DNA of 64,000 bases, taken from positions 344,069 to 408,068 of the forward strand of contig NZ_NMZM01000003.1 in assembly GCF_002751875.1 (NCBI RefSeq). The letters run 5' to 3'. Of this stretch, positions 26,610 to 35,124 are shown in pieces (position 1 is the stretch's first letter; each line of letters opens with the position of its first letter). The translations under genes and the position numbers were made by a program. This stretch comes from Oceaniglobus indicus (lineage in GTDB: Bacteria > Pseudomonadota > Alphaproteobacteria > Rhodobacterales > Rhodobacteraceae). Under the pieces are notes generated by a model that was not told the DNA's origin, did not search any database, and saw nothing but the letters and a program-made list of their open reading frames with translations.

Positions 26610-28595
26610 TCAGTTGCCGCGCAACAGGTCCAGCAGGCGCGACTTCGCCTCCTCCTCGAGCGATTTCTTCAGCACGTCCTCGATCCGCTCATCCTCGCCG
26701 ATCTGAACGCCCAGTTCCCTGGCGATCCTTTCCTTGACCTTCGCCTTGGCCTGATCCTCCAGCGCGCGCCCCTCGTCCTTGAGGTTCTCGCGCGCCAGGG
26801 CTTCCAGATCCAGCCGCACCTTGGGCGCCGCCCAGGGCCCGCGCACCGTCACCGGGACGCGCAGACCGTCGTCGCCCAGAAGGCGCGCTTCGATCCGGTA
26901 ATCCAGCGTGCGTTCGCCGATATCCGCCTGCCCCGCACCGGATGCCGAAAGCAGCGGCGCCAGAAACGCAAGGTCATCGTTGCGCAACACGCCGTCGCGT
27001 ATCGTGAAGCTTCCCGAGATCCTGTCAAAGATGGTCTTCGCCCCCTTGCCGACGTGATTGAGATCCAGCGTGCGCAGCATTCCGGCCAGGTCCAGTCCGA
27101 TCAGCTCGCCCGCCGAGGTCGAAAAACGGCCCTCGCCCTCAAGCGAGCCCATCAGCGCTTTCATCGAGTTGCCGACACCCAGAACGTTCAGCGCCAAATC
27201 ACCGCGCGCATTCAACCGATCGAAGCCCAGAAATTCGGACAGCAACGCTGAAATGCCCAGGGCTGACCCATTCACGTCCACCCGGCTGGACAATCCGCCG
27301 CGCCCATTGACCACGACCGACCCGGAAACGCGCCCGTCATAGGCCTTGATCTCGCGGATCTCGACCACGGCCCGGCCACGATCCAGCGAGGTGAAGAGAT
27401 CCGTACGCCCCAGTTTCGTGGCGCCCAGCGTCACGGCGTCCGCGACGAGGGCCAGCCGCGCGTCGATCAGATGCAGCGCGCTGACATCGATGGGCGCACT
27501 CGACCAGCCGCTGGCGGAGATGTCCGGTTCACCGGCGGCGACGAATTTGTCGGCAGGTGGCGCATCGACCCGGCGCAGGGTGCGCGACAGATCCAGGGAT
27601 GGTGTGACAAGTTTGGCGTTCAGGACCGGCCGCTCGCCGCCCATCGTCAGGTCGGCGGCGCCGCGGAAGGTGGTCGCGTCCAGGGTCAGCGTCGTGTCGC
27701 GCAGGTTGAGCGTGCCGGGCGTGACGGTCAGATCACCCTGCACCGTGAATGCCTCCGCCCCCAGACCCGTGGGCAATTCGACATCCGCGATACCCAGCGC
27801 ACGGGTGACGGCGGCCAGGTCGCCGAAGTCACCGGCCAGCCGCCCGGCCAGCGCCGGCGGATTCAAACCACCCCGACCGTTCAATGACAGGCTTGTGCCA
27901 CCGGCAGCGACGTTCACGGCCAGCGGAACGGCGCCGCCATCGAAGAAGACAGCCAAACCGTCGATATGGCCTTTCGCCGTGACACGCTGACCATTCGACA
28001 GTCCCCGCAGATCGAAGGTGCTGCGCCCGTCGACACCGGGGACGGCAAGATCCAGATCGACCGAAGAGACCACGCGATCGACACCCGCCTGTGCATCGAC
28101 GAATTGCAGACTGCCTTGGCGCAGCACCGCCTTGTCGAGACTGAAGGTCGACCAACGCGCCGGCGTCGTCTCTGCCGGCGGCGCGGGCGCGGGCGACGCT
28201 TCGGTCTGCACGCGGCCCAAGGTCCAGTTGCCGATACCGTCGCGGCCGATCTCCAACAGGATGTCGGGCGCGGTTGCGGCGATTTCCGTGATGCGAACCT
28301 CACCGGTCAGAAGCGACAGCGCGTCAACGCCGACCTTCAGGCGTTGCGCCCGAAACATGGGGCCGCGATCCGACCAGGGGGCGTTGGCCACCGCGACACC
28401 ATCGGCCGTGACACCCAGCACCGGCCAGAGGGTCGGCCGCACGTCCCCCGAAATGGTCAGGGCGCGGCCGGTTGCGGTCTCGAATCGCTCGGCCACCAGC
28501 GCGGCGATCCGTTCGGCGGGAACCAGGAACAGGGCGGCCAATGCCAGCACGACGACGACAACAACGGCCAGGAGCCCCCCGAAAATCCACCGCAT
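26610..28595 (-). CDS. AsmA family outer-membrane biogenesis protein
   Basis: This 661-residue protein has one N-terminal membrane anchor (FGGLLAVVVVVVLALAALFL). A long beta-rich periplasmic body of the AsmA type follows, with VAERFETATGRALTISGDVRPTLWPVLGVTADGVAVANAPW near residues 34-75 (quoted only in part: GRALTISGDV). The AsmA C-terminal domain is indicated by IRDGVLRNDDLAFLAPLLS and GERTLDYRIEARL. AsmA-like proteins are thought to bridge membranes and transport phospholipids. It stands alone on the minus strand between hbd and rimO. Confidence 0.9.
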   Translation of the reverse strand: MRWIFGGLLAVVVVVVLALAALFLVPAERIAALVAERFETATGRALTISGDVRPTLWPVLGVTADGVAVANAPWSDRGPMFRAQRLKVGVDALSLLTGEVRITEIAATAPDILLEIGRDGIGNWTLGRVQTEASPAPAPPAETTPARWSTFSLDKAVLRQGSLQFVDAQAGVDRVVSSVDLDLAVPGVDGRSTFDLRGLSNGQRVTAKGHIDGLAVFFDGGAVPLAVNVAAGGTSLSLNGRGGLNPPALAGRLAGDFGDLAAVTRALGIADVELPTGLGAEAFTVQGDLTVTPGTLNLRDTTLTLDATTFRGAADLTMGGERPVLNAKLVTPSLDLSRTLRRVDAPPADKFVAAGEPDISASGWSSAPIDVSALHLIDARLALVADAVTLGATKLGRTDLFTSLDRGRAVVEIREIKAYDGRVSGSVVVNGRGGLSSRVDVNGSALGISALLSEFLGFDRLNARGDLALNVLGVGNSMKALMGSLEGEGRFSTSAGELIGLDLAGMLRTLDLNHVGKGAKTIFDRISGSFTIRDGVLRNDDLAFLAPLLSASGAGQADIGERTLDYRIEARLLGDDGLRVPVTVRGPWAAPKVRLDLEALARENLKDEGRALEDQAKAKVKERIARELGVQIGEDERIEDVLKKSLEEEAKSRLLDLLRGN

Positions 28596-28840
28596 CCGCC
28601 ACTCTCCACCGTTTTCGCGAGCCTAGTCCAAGCGCGACGGCGCACGCAACATCTTGCGGTGACACGCAACCGAACCGATCCAAAGGCGGCGCAAGCGCCA
28701 CGCGATTTGCCCTGCGGGCGGTTTGGCGGTCGTGGCTGACGGCGGGTTGCCCATGCACCGCCAACACCTGCTGCGGATTTTTCATCAGCGCGCTGCGTCA
28801 GGAATGGCCAAACCTCCCGTAGTTGCGATATAGCGGCGCA

Positions 28841-30241
28841 ATGTCACAAAACCCACCCGACCTGCGCCCCGATCTGGCCCCCCGCGCCCGTATCCAGGAC
28901 GCCGCACCCGCACCCGCCCGGCCAGCCGGCAAGCGCCCGCGCCGCCAGCCCACCATCGGCATGGTTTCGTTGGGATGTCCCAAGGCGTTGGTCGATTCCG
29001 AACGCATCCTGACCCGGCTGCGGGCCGAAGGCTATGCCATCTCACCGGATTACGCCGGTTCGGACGCGGTGATCGTCAACACGTGCGGTTTTCTCGATTC
29101 GGCCCGGGTCGAGAGCCTGGAAACGATCGGCGAGGCGCTGGCGGAAAACGGGCGCGTCATCGTGACCGGCTGCCTGGGGGCCGATCCCGAATACATCACG
29201 GGGGCGCATCCCCGGGTTCTGGCCGTCACCGGCCCGCATCAATACGAACAGGTGCTGGACGCCGTTCACGCCGCCGTGCCGCCCGATCCCGATCCGTTCA
29301 TCGATCTGCTGCCCGCCAGCGGCGTGTCGCTGACGCCGCGGCATTTCAGCTATCTCAAGATCTCCGAGGGCTGCAACCACAAGTGCAAGTTCTGCATCAT
29401 CCCCGACATGCGGGGCCGCCTTGTGTCGCGCCCGGCCCATGCCGTCCTGCGCGAGGCCGAGCGACTGGTGGAGGCCGGGGTGAGGGAGCTTCTGGTCATC
29501 AGCCAGGACACCAGCGCCTATGGCGTCGATCTGAAGCACGCGGAAACCCAGGGCCATCGCGCCCACATCACCGATCTGGCGCGCGATCTGGGATCGCTCG
29601 GGGCTTGGGTGCGCCTTCACTATGTCTATCCCTATCCCCATGTGCGCGATCTCATTCCGCTGATGGCCGAGGGGCTGGTGTTGCCGTATCTGGATATCCC
29701 GTTCCAGCACGCCCATCCCGCCACGTTGAAACGCATGGCACGCCCGGCCGCGGCGGCGCGAACGCTGGACGAGATCGCGGCCTGGCGTGCGATCTGCCCC
29801 GAGATCACGCTGCGCTCGACCTTCATCGTCGGTTATCCCGGAGAGACCGAGGCCGAATTCCAGACCCTTCTCGATTGGCTGGACGAGGCACAACTGGACC
29901 GGGTCGGCTGTTTTCAATACGAGGACGTCGCCGGGGCACGATCCAACGCGCTCAGCGATCATGTGGCGCCAGAGGTGAAACAGGAGCGGTGGGACCGGTT
30001 CATGCAGAAGGCCCAGGGGATTTCCGCGGCCAAGCTGGCGGCAAAGGTCGGGCGACAGATGCAGGTCATCGTCGATGACGTCGACGACGAGGCCGCCACC
30101 TGCCGCACCAAGGGCGACGCCCCCGAGATCGACGGCACGCTGTTCATCGACGAGGGTTTCGAAACCTTGAAGCCCGGTGATATCGTTTCGGTCGAAGTGG
30201 ACGAAGCGGATGAATACGACCTTTGGGGTCGCCTGGTCTGA
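28841..30241 (+). CDS. rimO: Ribosomal protein S12 methylthiotransferase RimO
   Basis: This 466-residue radical-SAM enzyme adds a methylthio group to an Asp of ribosomal protein S12. The N-terminal MTTase domain has the three cluster cysteines in [21 protein letters not shown] and TGCLGADPE. The radical-SAM CxxxCxxC is [11 protein letters not shown]-terminal TRAM domain ([12 protein letters not shown]) binds substrate. The RimO-specific block [19 protein letters not shown] separates it from MiaB. The ATG at 28841 is chosen over an upstream TTG. An unusually Pro/Ala/Arg-rich 38-residue leader precedes the domain. Confidence 0.97.
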   Translation: MSQNPPDLRPDLAPRARIQDAAPAPARPAGKRPRRQPTIGMVSLGCPKALVDSERILTRLRAEGYAISPDYAGSDAVIVNTCGFLDSARVESLETIGEALAENGRVIVTGCLGADPEYITGAHPRVLAVTGPHQYEQVLDAVHAAVPPDPDPFIDLLPASGVSLTPRHFSYLKISEGCNHKCKFCIIPDMRGRLVSRPAHAVLREAERLVEAGVRELLVISQDTSAYGVDLKHAETQGHRAHITDLARDLGSLGAWVRLHYVYPYPHVRDLIPLMAEGLVLPYLDIPFQHAHPATLKRMARPAAAARTLDEIAAWRAICPEITLRSTFIVGYPGETEAEFQTLLDWLDEAQLDRVGCFQYEDVAGARSNALSDHVAPEVKQERWDRFMQKAQGISAAKLAAKVGRQMQVIVDDVDDEAATCRTKGDAPEIDGTLFIDEGFETLKPGDIVSVEVDEADEYDLWGRLV

Positions 30242-30333
30242 CAGACGCAGGATCACTGCGCGTCATGGAGCTACCACCCCGTTCCAGGGGTCGACGGTGG
30301 CAGCCAGGTTCGCCACCGCCGTCGATCTGCGCC

Positions 30334-31314
30334 CTATTCGTCGAAGTCGCTGACCCAGTTGATCACACGCGGTTCTTCGTCGTCGCGCCAATGGTTCCCC
30401 GCAACAGCGCCCGAGCGGTGGGCCAGACGATGGGCCGCGGGTTGAACACCGACGCTTGTCCCTTCCGCCAGGATGCCACCGACCTCGATCACCGCCGCAT
30501 CGTCGAAGACGAGGGTGCAATAGGTGACGTCGGACACCTCGTCGTCCCGCGCGATTCCGGGCAGGGACAAGAGCGCGTTGGCCGGCATCATGGCCTGCGA
30601 GCGGCCAAAGAACAGCTCGGCCCGCCACCCCGTCACCGAAACCCGCTGATCGGGGGCAAGGCGCAGCGCGGATGACGGACATCCCTGGCCCAGCGCCGAG
30701 GCCGAGATACAGACCGGCCGAAGATGGCCGTTCGCCGCACCGAACCTGATCCGCTCGCGGCGCACGTCACGCACGGCACGCAACCCGTGGTCAAGGGTCC
30801 AGACCAGCGAACCGGCGCGCAGATCCTCAATCGGGCGGCGGCCCTTGGCGCTGGCGATACGGGTTCCGGCGGCGAAAGTCAGTTCCACCTGCGCCACACG
30901 ACGGACCGCGGCCACCTTGCCGCGAAGATCCGGCAATTCCAGGCGTTCGCCCGATGCCGCGTAGCTGACCGTGGCTTTGCGGCCGGGCAAACCGTTCAGA
31001 TCGACCAGGATCCGCTCGCGACCCGCCCGCAGAAGGATATGGCGGGCCCCCGAGGCCAAGGCGGCATCGATCGGAACGTCCGCAACCAGCCCGGTCGCCA
31101 CCACGTCGCCATCGGCCTCGCGCAGCCGATAGGTTCGGGCCGGTTTCGCAGCATCGGAGGCGCACTCCTGCTCAAGCATGAAAGCCATCTCGGCCTGACC
31201 GAAAACCCGCACATCATGAACCGTCAACCGGCCGTGCGGCCCATCCGACGGGTCGAGCGTGACGGAACCGAACCGACCGATCTGATCGCCGTGGAGTCTG
31301 AGATCTTCAATCAT
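30334..31314 (-). CDS. Hint-domain protein (hedgehog/intein fold), lacking the first Cys
   Basis: This 326-residue protein has an N-terminal beta-rich domain (about 1-165) and then a Hint_2-like domain. It begins FAAGTRIASAKGRRPIEDLR, continues AGSLVWTLDHGLRAVRDVRR and RLAPDQRVSVTG, and ends after ALLSLPGIARDDEVS. The usual catalytic Cys (as in CFAPGT) is Thr here (TFAAGT), so self-cleavage is doubtful. The start at 31314 is supported by GAGGT 7 bases upstream. There is no Sec signal. It converges with rimO. The function of these proteins in Rhodobacterales is unknown. Confidence 0.85.
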   Translation of the reverse strand: MIEDLRLHGDQIGRFGSVTLDPSDGPHGRLTVHDVRVFGQAEMAFMLEQECASDAAKPARTYRLREADGDVVATGLVADVPIDAALASGARHILLRAGRERILVDLNGLPGRKATVSYAASGERLELPDLRGKVAAVRRVAQVELTFAAGTRIASAKGRRPIEDLRAGSLVWTLDHGLRAVRDVRRERIRFGAANGHLRPVCISASALGQGCPSSALRLAPDQRVSVTGWRAELFFGRSQAMMPANALLSLPGIARDDEVSDVTYCTLVFDDAAVIEVGGILAEGTSVGVQPAAHRLAHRSGAVAGNHWRDDEEPRVINWVSDFDE

Positions 31315-31645
31315 GGCTACCTCGAAAACTGGGCGCACCGTCACGCCGATTGACACCGTGACGGTGCAGAACGCTACAAGCCCGGACTATGGGCACTCGT
31401 TACGACTTGCATGCTCTCGCCAGACCAAGGCCGGTTCGTGTCATGCATGAGACAACTCTAAGTTGTATCGAAGCGTTCACAACTTAATTTTTGCACAAGT
31501 GACGCTTTTTCCCTGAATTGTAAGCGGTCGGCGAAACAATGTCGGGATCGGAACGTGCATTACCCGCCTTTCAAAAACACTGTCCAAGCCGAATGCAGAA
31601 CGTTACGTCATTTGCCACAGTCTTAGATTCGAATCGTTGACGAGT
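31315..31645. promoter_or_regulatory. AT-richer intergenic region upstream of the Hint gene
   Basis: This 331-bp stretch has no supported gene and is noticeably poorer in G+C than its flanks. It contains a perfect inverted repeat ACAACT-CTA-AGTTGT (31452-31466) and a nearby partial copy (ACAACTTAA from 31479), plausible operator sequence for the minus-strand Hint gene about 140 bp downstream. I could not assign a -35/-10 pair with confidence. Confidence 0.4.
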
Positions 31646-32359
31646 CTACAGGCCGGCCGCCACGCGCCGGACGGTTTCGATCCGCTGCGCGTTGGGGGGA
31701 TGCGTTCCCAGAAACGCATTGCCGGGATCAGGGGTGCGGGCAAAATACTGCGCCCCGCGCACCGGGTCGTATCCCGCCCGCGCGGCGATGATCGTGCCCA
31801 GCGCATCGGCCTCAAGTTCGAACGTCTTGGAGTATCGGCGCGCGCCGATGCTTGCACCGATGTTCTGCGCCTCGCGGATCTGTTCGGGGCCGACACCACC
31901 GACGGTGGCCAGGATCCCGGCCAACACCGCCCCCTGATAGGCCGACTGCCGCCCGCGGTCGATGTGACCTTCGATGTGATGCGCAGCCTCGTGGCCCAGA
32001 ATGAACGCCAGTTCATCGACATTCCGCGCCTCGGCGATCAGGGCGATGGTGAAGCCGACGATCGGGCGGCCATCTTCGCCGACGGTCTGGAACGCATTGG
32101 GCGGGCTTTCGGGGCGGCTGTCGACGGCGATCACGTAATCGCAATTCACGCCGCGGGTGCGCATCCGGCATTCACGCTCGGCCACGGGTTCGACGGTTTC
32201 GATCACACTGATGAAATTGCGCGCCGCCATCCGGCCATCGGGGCGCGGCGCCGGTGCGGGTGCCACGACCTGCCCCACGGGTCCGGGAGGCACGGCCACG
32301 GGTTGCTGGACGTTGCAGGCCGCCAGCGCCAGAACCATCAGGATCGCAAAACCACGCAT
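31646..32359 (-). CDS. M48-family metalloprotease, lipoprotein
   Basis: This 237-residue protein starts MRGFAILMVLALAACNVQQP, a lipoprotein signal with an LAAC lipobox, so it is probably periplasmic and membrane-anchored. The zinc site is HEAAHH (the HExxH motif; about residue 120), and the third ligand is the Glu of ELEADALG, as in M48 peptidases. C-terminal GTHPPNAQRIETV is another family block. Such enzymes, related to BepA/LoiP, act in outer-membrane protein quality control. The ATG at 32359 sits in front of the signal; a start nine codons earlier is rejected. Confidence 0.9.
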   Translation of the reverse strand: MRGFAILMVLALAACNVQQPVAVPPGPVGQVVAPAPAPRPDGRMAARNFISVIETVEPVAERECRMRTRGVNCDYVIAVDSRPESPPNAFQTVGEDGRPIVGFTIALIAEARNVDELAFILGHEAAHHIEGHIDRGRQSAYQGAVLAGILATVGGVGPEQIREAQNIGASIGARRYSKTFELEADALGTIIAARAGYDPVRGAQYFARTPDPGNAFLGTHPPNAQRIETVRRVAAGL

Positions 32360-32468
32360 CGCCCGTTCTCCTTGCTGCTGGGGCACAATAGACGCTCGGC
32401 GCCCGACAACCAGCCGCAGGGCGCGACTTTTTGCTGTGCAACATGGATCTCGCGCTTATGTCAACGCA

Positions 32469-32840
32469 ATGACCGAAAACATCATCGTCATCTACAACCA
32501 CACCTGCCCGGTCTGCCGCCGCGAGATCGACGCCTATCGGCGCACGGCCGAAAGCCGCGGTCTTCCGCTGACCTTTCAGGGGATCGACGCTGCCGATCTG
32601 TCAGCCTGGGGCCTGACGCCCGAAACGGCGGCGCGGCGCCTGCATGTGATCGAGAACGGCAAACTGTTGTCGGGCGTCGCCGCCTTCGCCGCGCTGTGGG
32701 ACCGGCTGCCGAAACTGCGCTGGCTGGCGCGACTGGTCCGCCGCCCCATGGTGCGCCCCCTGTCCGAAGCGTTGTATGAACGGCTGCTGGCGCCGGCGCT
32801 CTACGCGATGCACCGGCGGCGCATCCGCCGATTGCGGTGA
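32469..32840 (+). CDS. DCC1-like thiol-disulfide oxidoreductase (DUF393)
   Basis: This 123-residue protein has YNHTCPVCRREID at its N-terminus, the Cys-x-x-Cys of the DCC/DUF393 family with a thioredoxin-like fold. The typical downstream GIDAADLSAWGLTPETA and LHVIENGKLLSGVAAFAALW are present. The C-terminus is Arg-rich (LYAMHRRRIRRLR). These proteins are predicted redox carriers but have no assigned partners. The ATG at 32469 is at the start of the domain. It is divergent from the M48 gene by about 110 bp. Confidence 0.85.
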   Translation: MTENIIVIYNHTCPVCRREIDAYRRTAESRGLPLTFQGIDAADLSAWGLTPETAARRLHVIENGKLLSGVAAFAALWDRLPKLRWLARLVRRPMVRPLSEALYERLLAPALYAMHRRRIRRLR

Positions 32841-32884
32841 CATCCGCCCTTGCAACCGGGCCCGGCCCTTCCGATTTGTGAACG

Positions 32885-33121
32885 ATGTTTACCATAGAAC
32901 ACGATTTCGACGCGACCGTGGTGACCCTGGTCGACGATGCCGCACCCCACCGCGAGGAGGACGTGACGATCAATGCCTTCGAGGATTGCGTCACGCTTGA
33001 ACAGGTCGATCCGCGCAGCGGGGCCGTGCAACGCATCACGCTGTCGATGGCGATGCTGCGCGATCTCGGCGCGGCGCTGGACCTGCCCGAAGGTGCCTAT
33101 CGGCTGCGCGACGACGGCTGA
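32885..33121 (+). CDS. Small acidic protein of unknown function
   Basis: This 78-residue protein begins MFTIEHDFDATVVTLVDD and continues EDVTINAFEDCVTLEQVD and GAALDLPEGAYRLRDDG. It is rich in Asp/Glu and probably beta-structured. I believe similar small proteins occur in other Rhodobacterales but cannot confirm it, and no function is known to me. It is 44 bp after the DCC1-like gene on the same strand and converges with the DUF167 gene 10 bp away. Spacing and codon use suggest a real gene. Confidence 0.65.
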   Translation: MFTIEHDFDATVVTLVDDAAPHREEDVTINAFEDCVTLEQVDPRSGAVQRITLSMAMLRDLGAALDLPEGAYRLRDDG

Positions 33122-33131
33122 GCGCGCCCGC

Positions 33132-33383
33132 TCAGTCGAACCCGAACACCTTGTCGCGGCTTTTCGCGCCCCGCGCCAGATGGATCCGTGTCTTGGCCAC
33201 CCCCATCGCGCGCGCCAGAACCTCGATGGCCGCGGCGGTGGCCTTGCCGTCCTCGGGCACCGTGGTGACGTAGATTCTGACCGGATCGCCATCAACGACA
33301 CGGGTGAGGCCGGCGCGTGGCGTCACCCGCACGGCGATCCTTGCCCCCGGAACGGCAAGACGGCTGAGGTCTGGACTTGTCAT
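33132..33383 (-). CDS. DUF167 family protein (YggU-like)
   Basis: This 83-residue protein matches the DUF167/YggU family of small alpha-beta proteins. It has ARIAVRVTPRAGLTRVVDGD at the N-terminus, then VRIYVTTVPEDGKATAAAIE, where the PEDGKA motif is the family's most conserved element. LARGAKSRDKVF near the C-terminus is also typical. The function is unknown. It is transcribed divergently from the deacetylase gene 46 bp away. Confidence 0.9.
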   Translation of the reverse strand: MTSPDLSRLAVPGARIAVRVTPRAGLTRVVDGDPVRIYVTTVPEDGKATAAAIEVLARAMGVAKTRIHLARGAKSRDKVFGFD

Positions 33384-33429
33384 GCGGGTATTCTAGGGTG
33401 GCTGAGGGAATTGCAAAGGAGCCTAAGCC

Positions 33430-34533
33430 ATGACCACCGGGTTTTTCTGGGACGAACGCTGTTTCTGGCACGGCGGCGGCAATTACGCGCAATACCTGCC
33501 GGTGGGCGGATTGGTTCAGCCCATGGCGGCCGGCGGCCTGCCCGAAAGCCCCGAAACCAAGCGTCGCCTGAAGAACATGATGCAGGTGACGGGCCTGTGG
33601 GATGAACTGGCGACCCAATCGGCACCCGAGGCGACGCGCGAACAATTGCTGCGGGTCCATCCGACGTCGTTCCTTGATGAATTCAAGCGGATCTCGGATT
33701 CCGGCGGTGGCGAGATCGGCATCCGCACCCCGTTCGGCCCCGGCGGTTTCGAAATCGCGTCGTTGTCGGCCGGCCTGGCCACGGCGGCGCTGGCGCAGGT
33801 GCTGGATGGCACGCTGAGCAACGCCTATGCGCTGTCGCGCCCGCCCGGGCACCATTGCCTGCCCGAGCGGCCCAACGGTTTCTGCCTGCTGGCCAATATC
33901 GCCATCGCCATCGAGGACGCCTTTGCGAAGGGCAAGGCAAAGCGCATCGCCGTGCTGGATTGGGACGTGCACCATGGCAACGGGACCGAAGCGATCTTCT
34001 ACGACCGCGACGACGTGCTGACGATCTCGATCCATCAGGACCGGAATTATCCGCAGGACACCGGGTTCTTCGATGACCGGGGCCGCGGCAAGGGCGAAGG
34101 CTTCAACCTGAACATCCCCTTGCCCGCCGGTACCGGCCACAAGGGGTATCTGGAAGCCTTCGACCGGCTGGTGGCGCCTGCCCTGCGCGCCTATGCCCCC
34201 GATGCCATCGTCGTTGCCTGCGGGTTCGACGCGGCGCTGATGGATCCGCTGGCCCGGATGATGGCGACGGCGGAAACCTTCCGTGCCATGACCGAACGCA
34301 CGATGGATCTGGCCGATGACCTGTGCGACGGCAAAGTGGTTTTGGTGCACGAGGGCGGATATTCCGAATTCTACGTGCCGTTCTGCGGCCATGCCACGAT
34401 TCAGCAACTGGCCCGCAGCACGACCGAGGCCGTCGATCCCGTGGCCGAGAATTTCATGATCCGCCAGCCCGACGCCCGGTTTGACGCCTATTTCTCGGGC
34501 ATCATCGACGATATGGTGGCCGCCCTGGACTGA
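33430..34533 (+). CDS. Class II histone-deacetylase-like / acetylpolyamine amidohydrolase
   Basis: This 367-residue zinc hydrolase of the HDAC fold has the charge-relay pair SRPPGHHCLPE and metal-binding DWDVHHGNGTEAIFY. A third metal Asp lies in GFDAALMDP, and the catalytic Tyr is in HEGGYSEFYVP, so all active-site residues appear intact. Bacterial members deacetylate polyamines or other small N-acetyl amines, and may act on acetyl-lysine. The opening TTGFFWDERCFWHGGGNYAQ is typical of the bacterial class II group. The substrate here is unknown. It precedes a hemerythrin gene by 56 bp. Confidence 0.93.
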   Translation: MTTGFFWDERCFWHGGGNYAQYLPVGGLVQPMAAGGLPESPETKRRLKNMMQVTGLWDELATQSAPEATREQLLRVHPTSFLDEFKRISDSGGGEIGIRTPFGPGGFEIASLSAGLATAALAQVLDGTLSNAYALSRPPGHHCLPERPNGFCLLANIAIAIEDAFAKGKAKRIAVLDWDVHHGNGTEAIFYDRDDVLTISIHQDRNYPQDTGFFDDRGRGKGEGFNLNIPLPAGTGHKGYLEAFDRLVAPALRAYAPDAIVVACGFDAALMDPLARMMATAETFRAMTERTMDLADDLCDGKVVLVHEGGYSEFYVPFCGHATIQQLARSTTEAVDPVAENFMIRQPDARFDAYFSGIIDDMVAALD

Positions 34534-34589
34534 TCCTCCCGCGGACCCCGGCCACGGGCCGCGCCCACCCACCCGCAAAGGAGAGCCGG

Positions 34590-35066
34590 ATGCCATCCAT
34601 CTATGACGCCATCAAGCAGGACCACGACGACCACCGCGAATTGCTGAAAACGATCGGTGACACATCGGGCGACAGCGACAGCCGCAAGAGCGCGTGGTCG
34701 AAATTCTATCACGACGTCAAATCCCACGCCGCCGCCGAGGAAGAGACGTTCTATTCCAAGCTGATCTCCAAGACCTGGGGCCAGGACGCCGCGCGCCATT
34801 CGGTGCACGAACATCAGGAACTGGATGACCTGATGGAAGAACTGAACGACATGGACATGTCATCGTCGGGATGGCTGCAGAAATTCAAGACGCTGGAACA
34901 CGATTACCTGCATCATATCGACGAAGAGGAGCAGGACGTGTTCACCCGCGCCCGCGACGTCATTCCCGACAGCGAAATCGAAGGATACGGCGACCGCTTT
35001 CTCAAGCGCAAGCAGGAAGAACGCAAGCTGATCGACGAAAAGCGCAAGGATTCGCTGGAGGATTGA
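34590..35066 (+). CDS. Hemerythrin HHE-domain protein
   Basis: This 158-residue protein is a four-helix-bundle hemerythrin-like domain with metal-binding residues in IKQDHDDHRELLK, FYHDVKSHAAAEEETFY, SVHEHQELDDLM and LEHDYLHHIDEEEQDVF. The His/Glu spacing fits a di-iron centre. Such cytoplasmic domains sense or store oxygen, or defend against NO. The start follows AAAGGAG by 7 bases. The short spacing to the deacetylase suggests cotranscription; a hairpin terminator follows. Confidence 0.93.
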   Translation: MPSIYDAIKQDHDDHRELLKTIGDTSGDSDSRKSAWSKFYHDVKSHAAAEEETFYSKLISKTWGQDAARHSVHEHQELDDLMEELNDMDMSSSGWLQKFKTLEHDYLHHIDEEEQDVFTRARDVIPDSEIEGYGDRFLKRKQEERKLIDEKRKDSLED

Positions 35067-35077
35067 ACCGGACCGGG

Positions 35078-35106
35078 GCGGCGAACCCGTCGGGGTCCGC
35101 CGCTTT
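35078..35106 (+). terminator. Hairpin terminator after the hemerythrin gene
   Basis: GCGGCG (35078-35083) pairs with CGCCGC (35098-35103), with the inner CCC-GGG extending the stem around a GTCG loop. It is followed by TTT. The location just after the stop and before the convergent aspS supports a terminator. Confidence 0.65.
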
Positions 35107-35124
35107 CATCCCGTCACGTCACTG

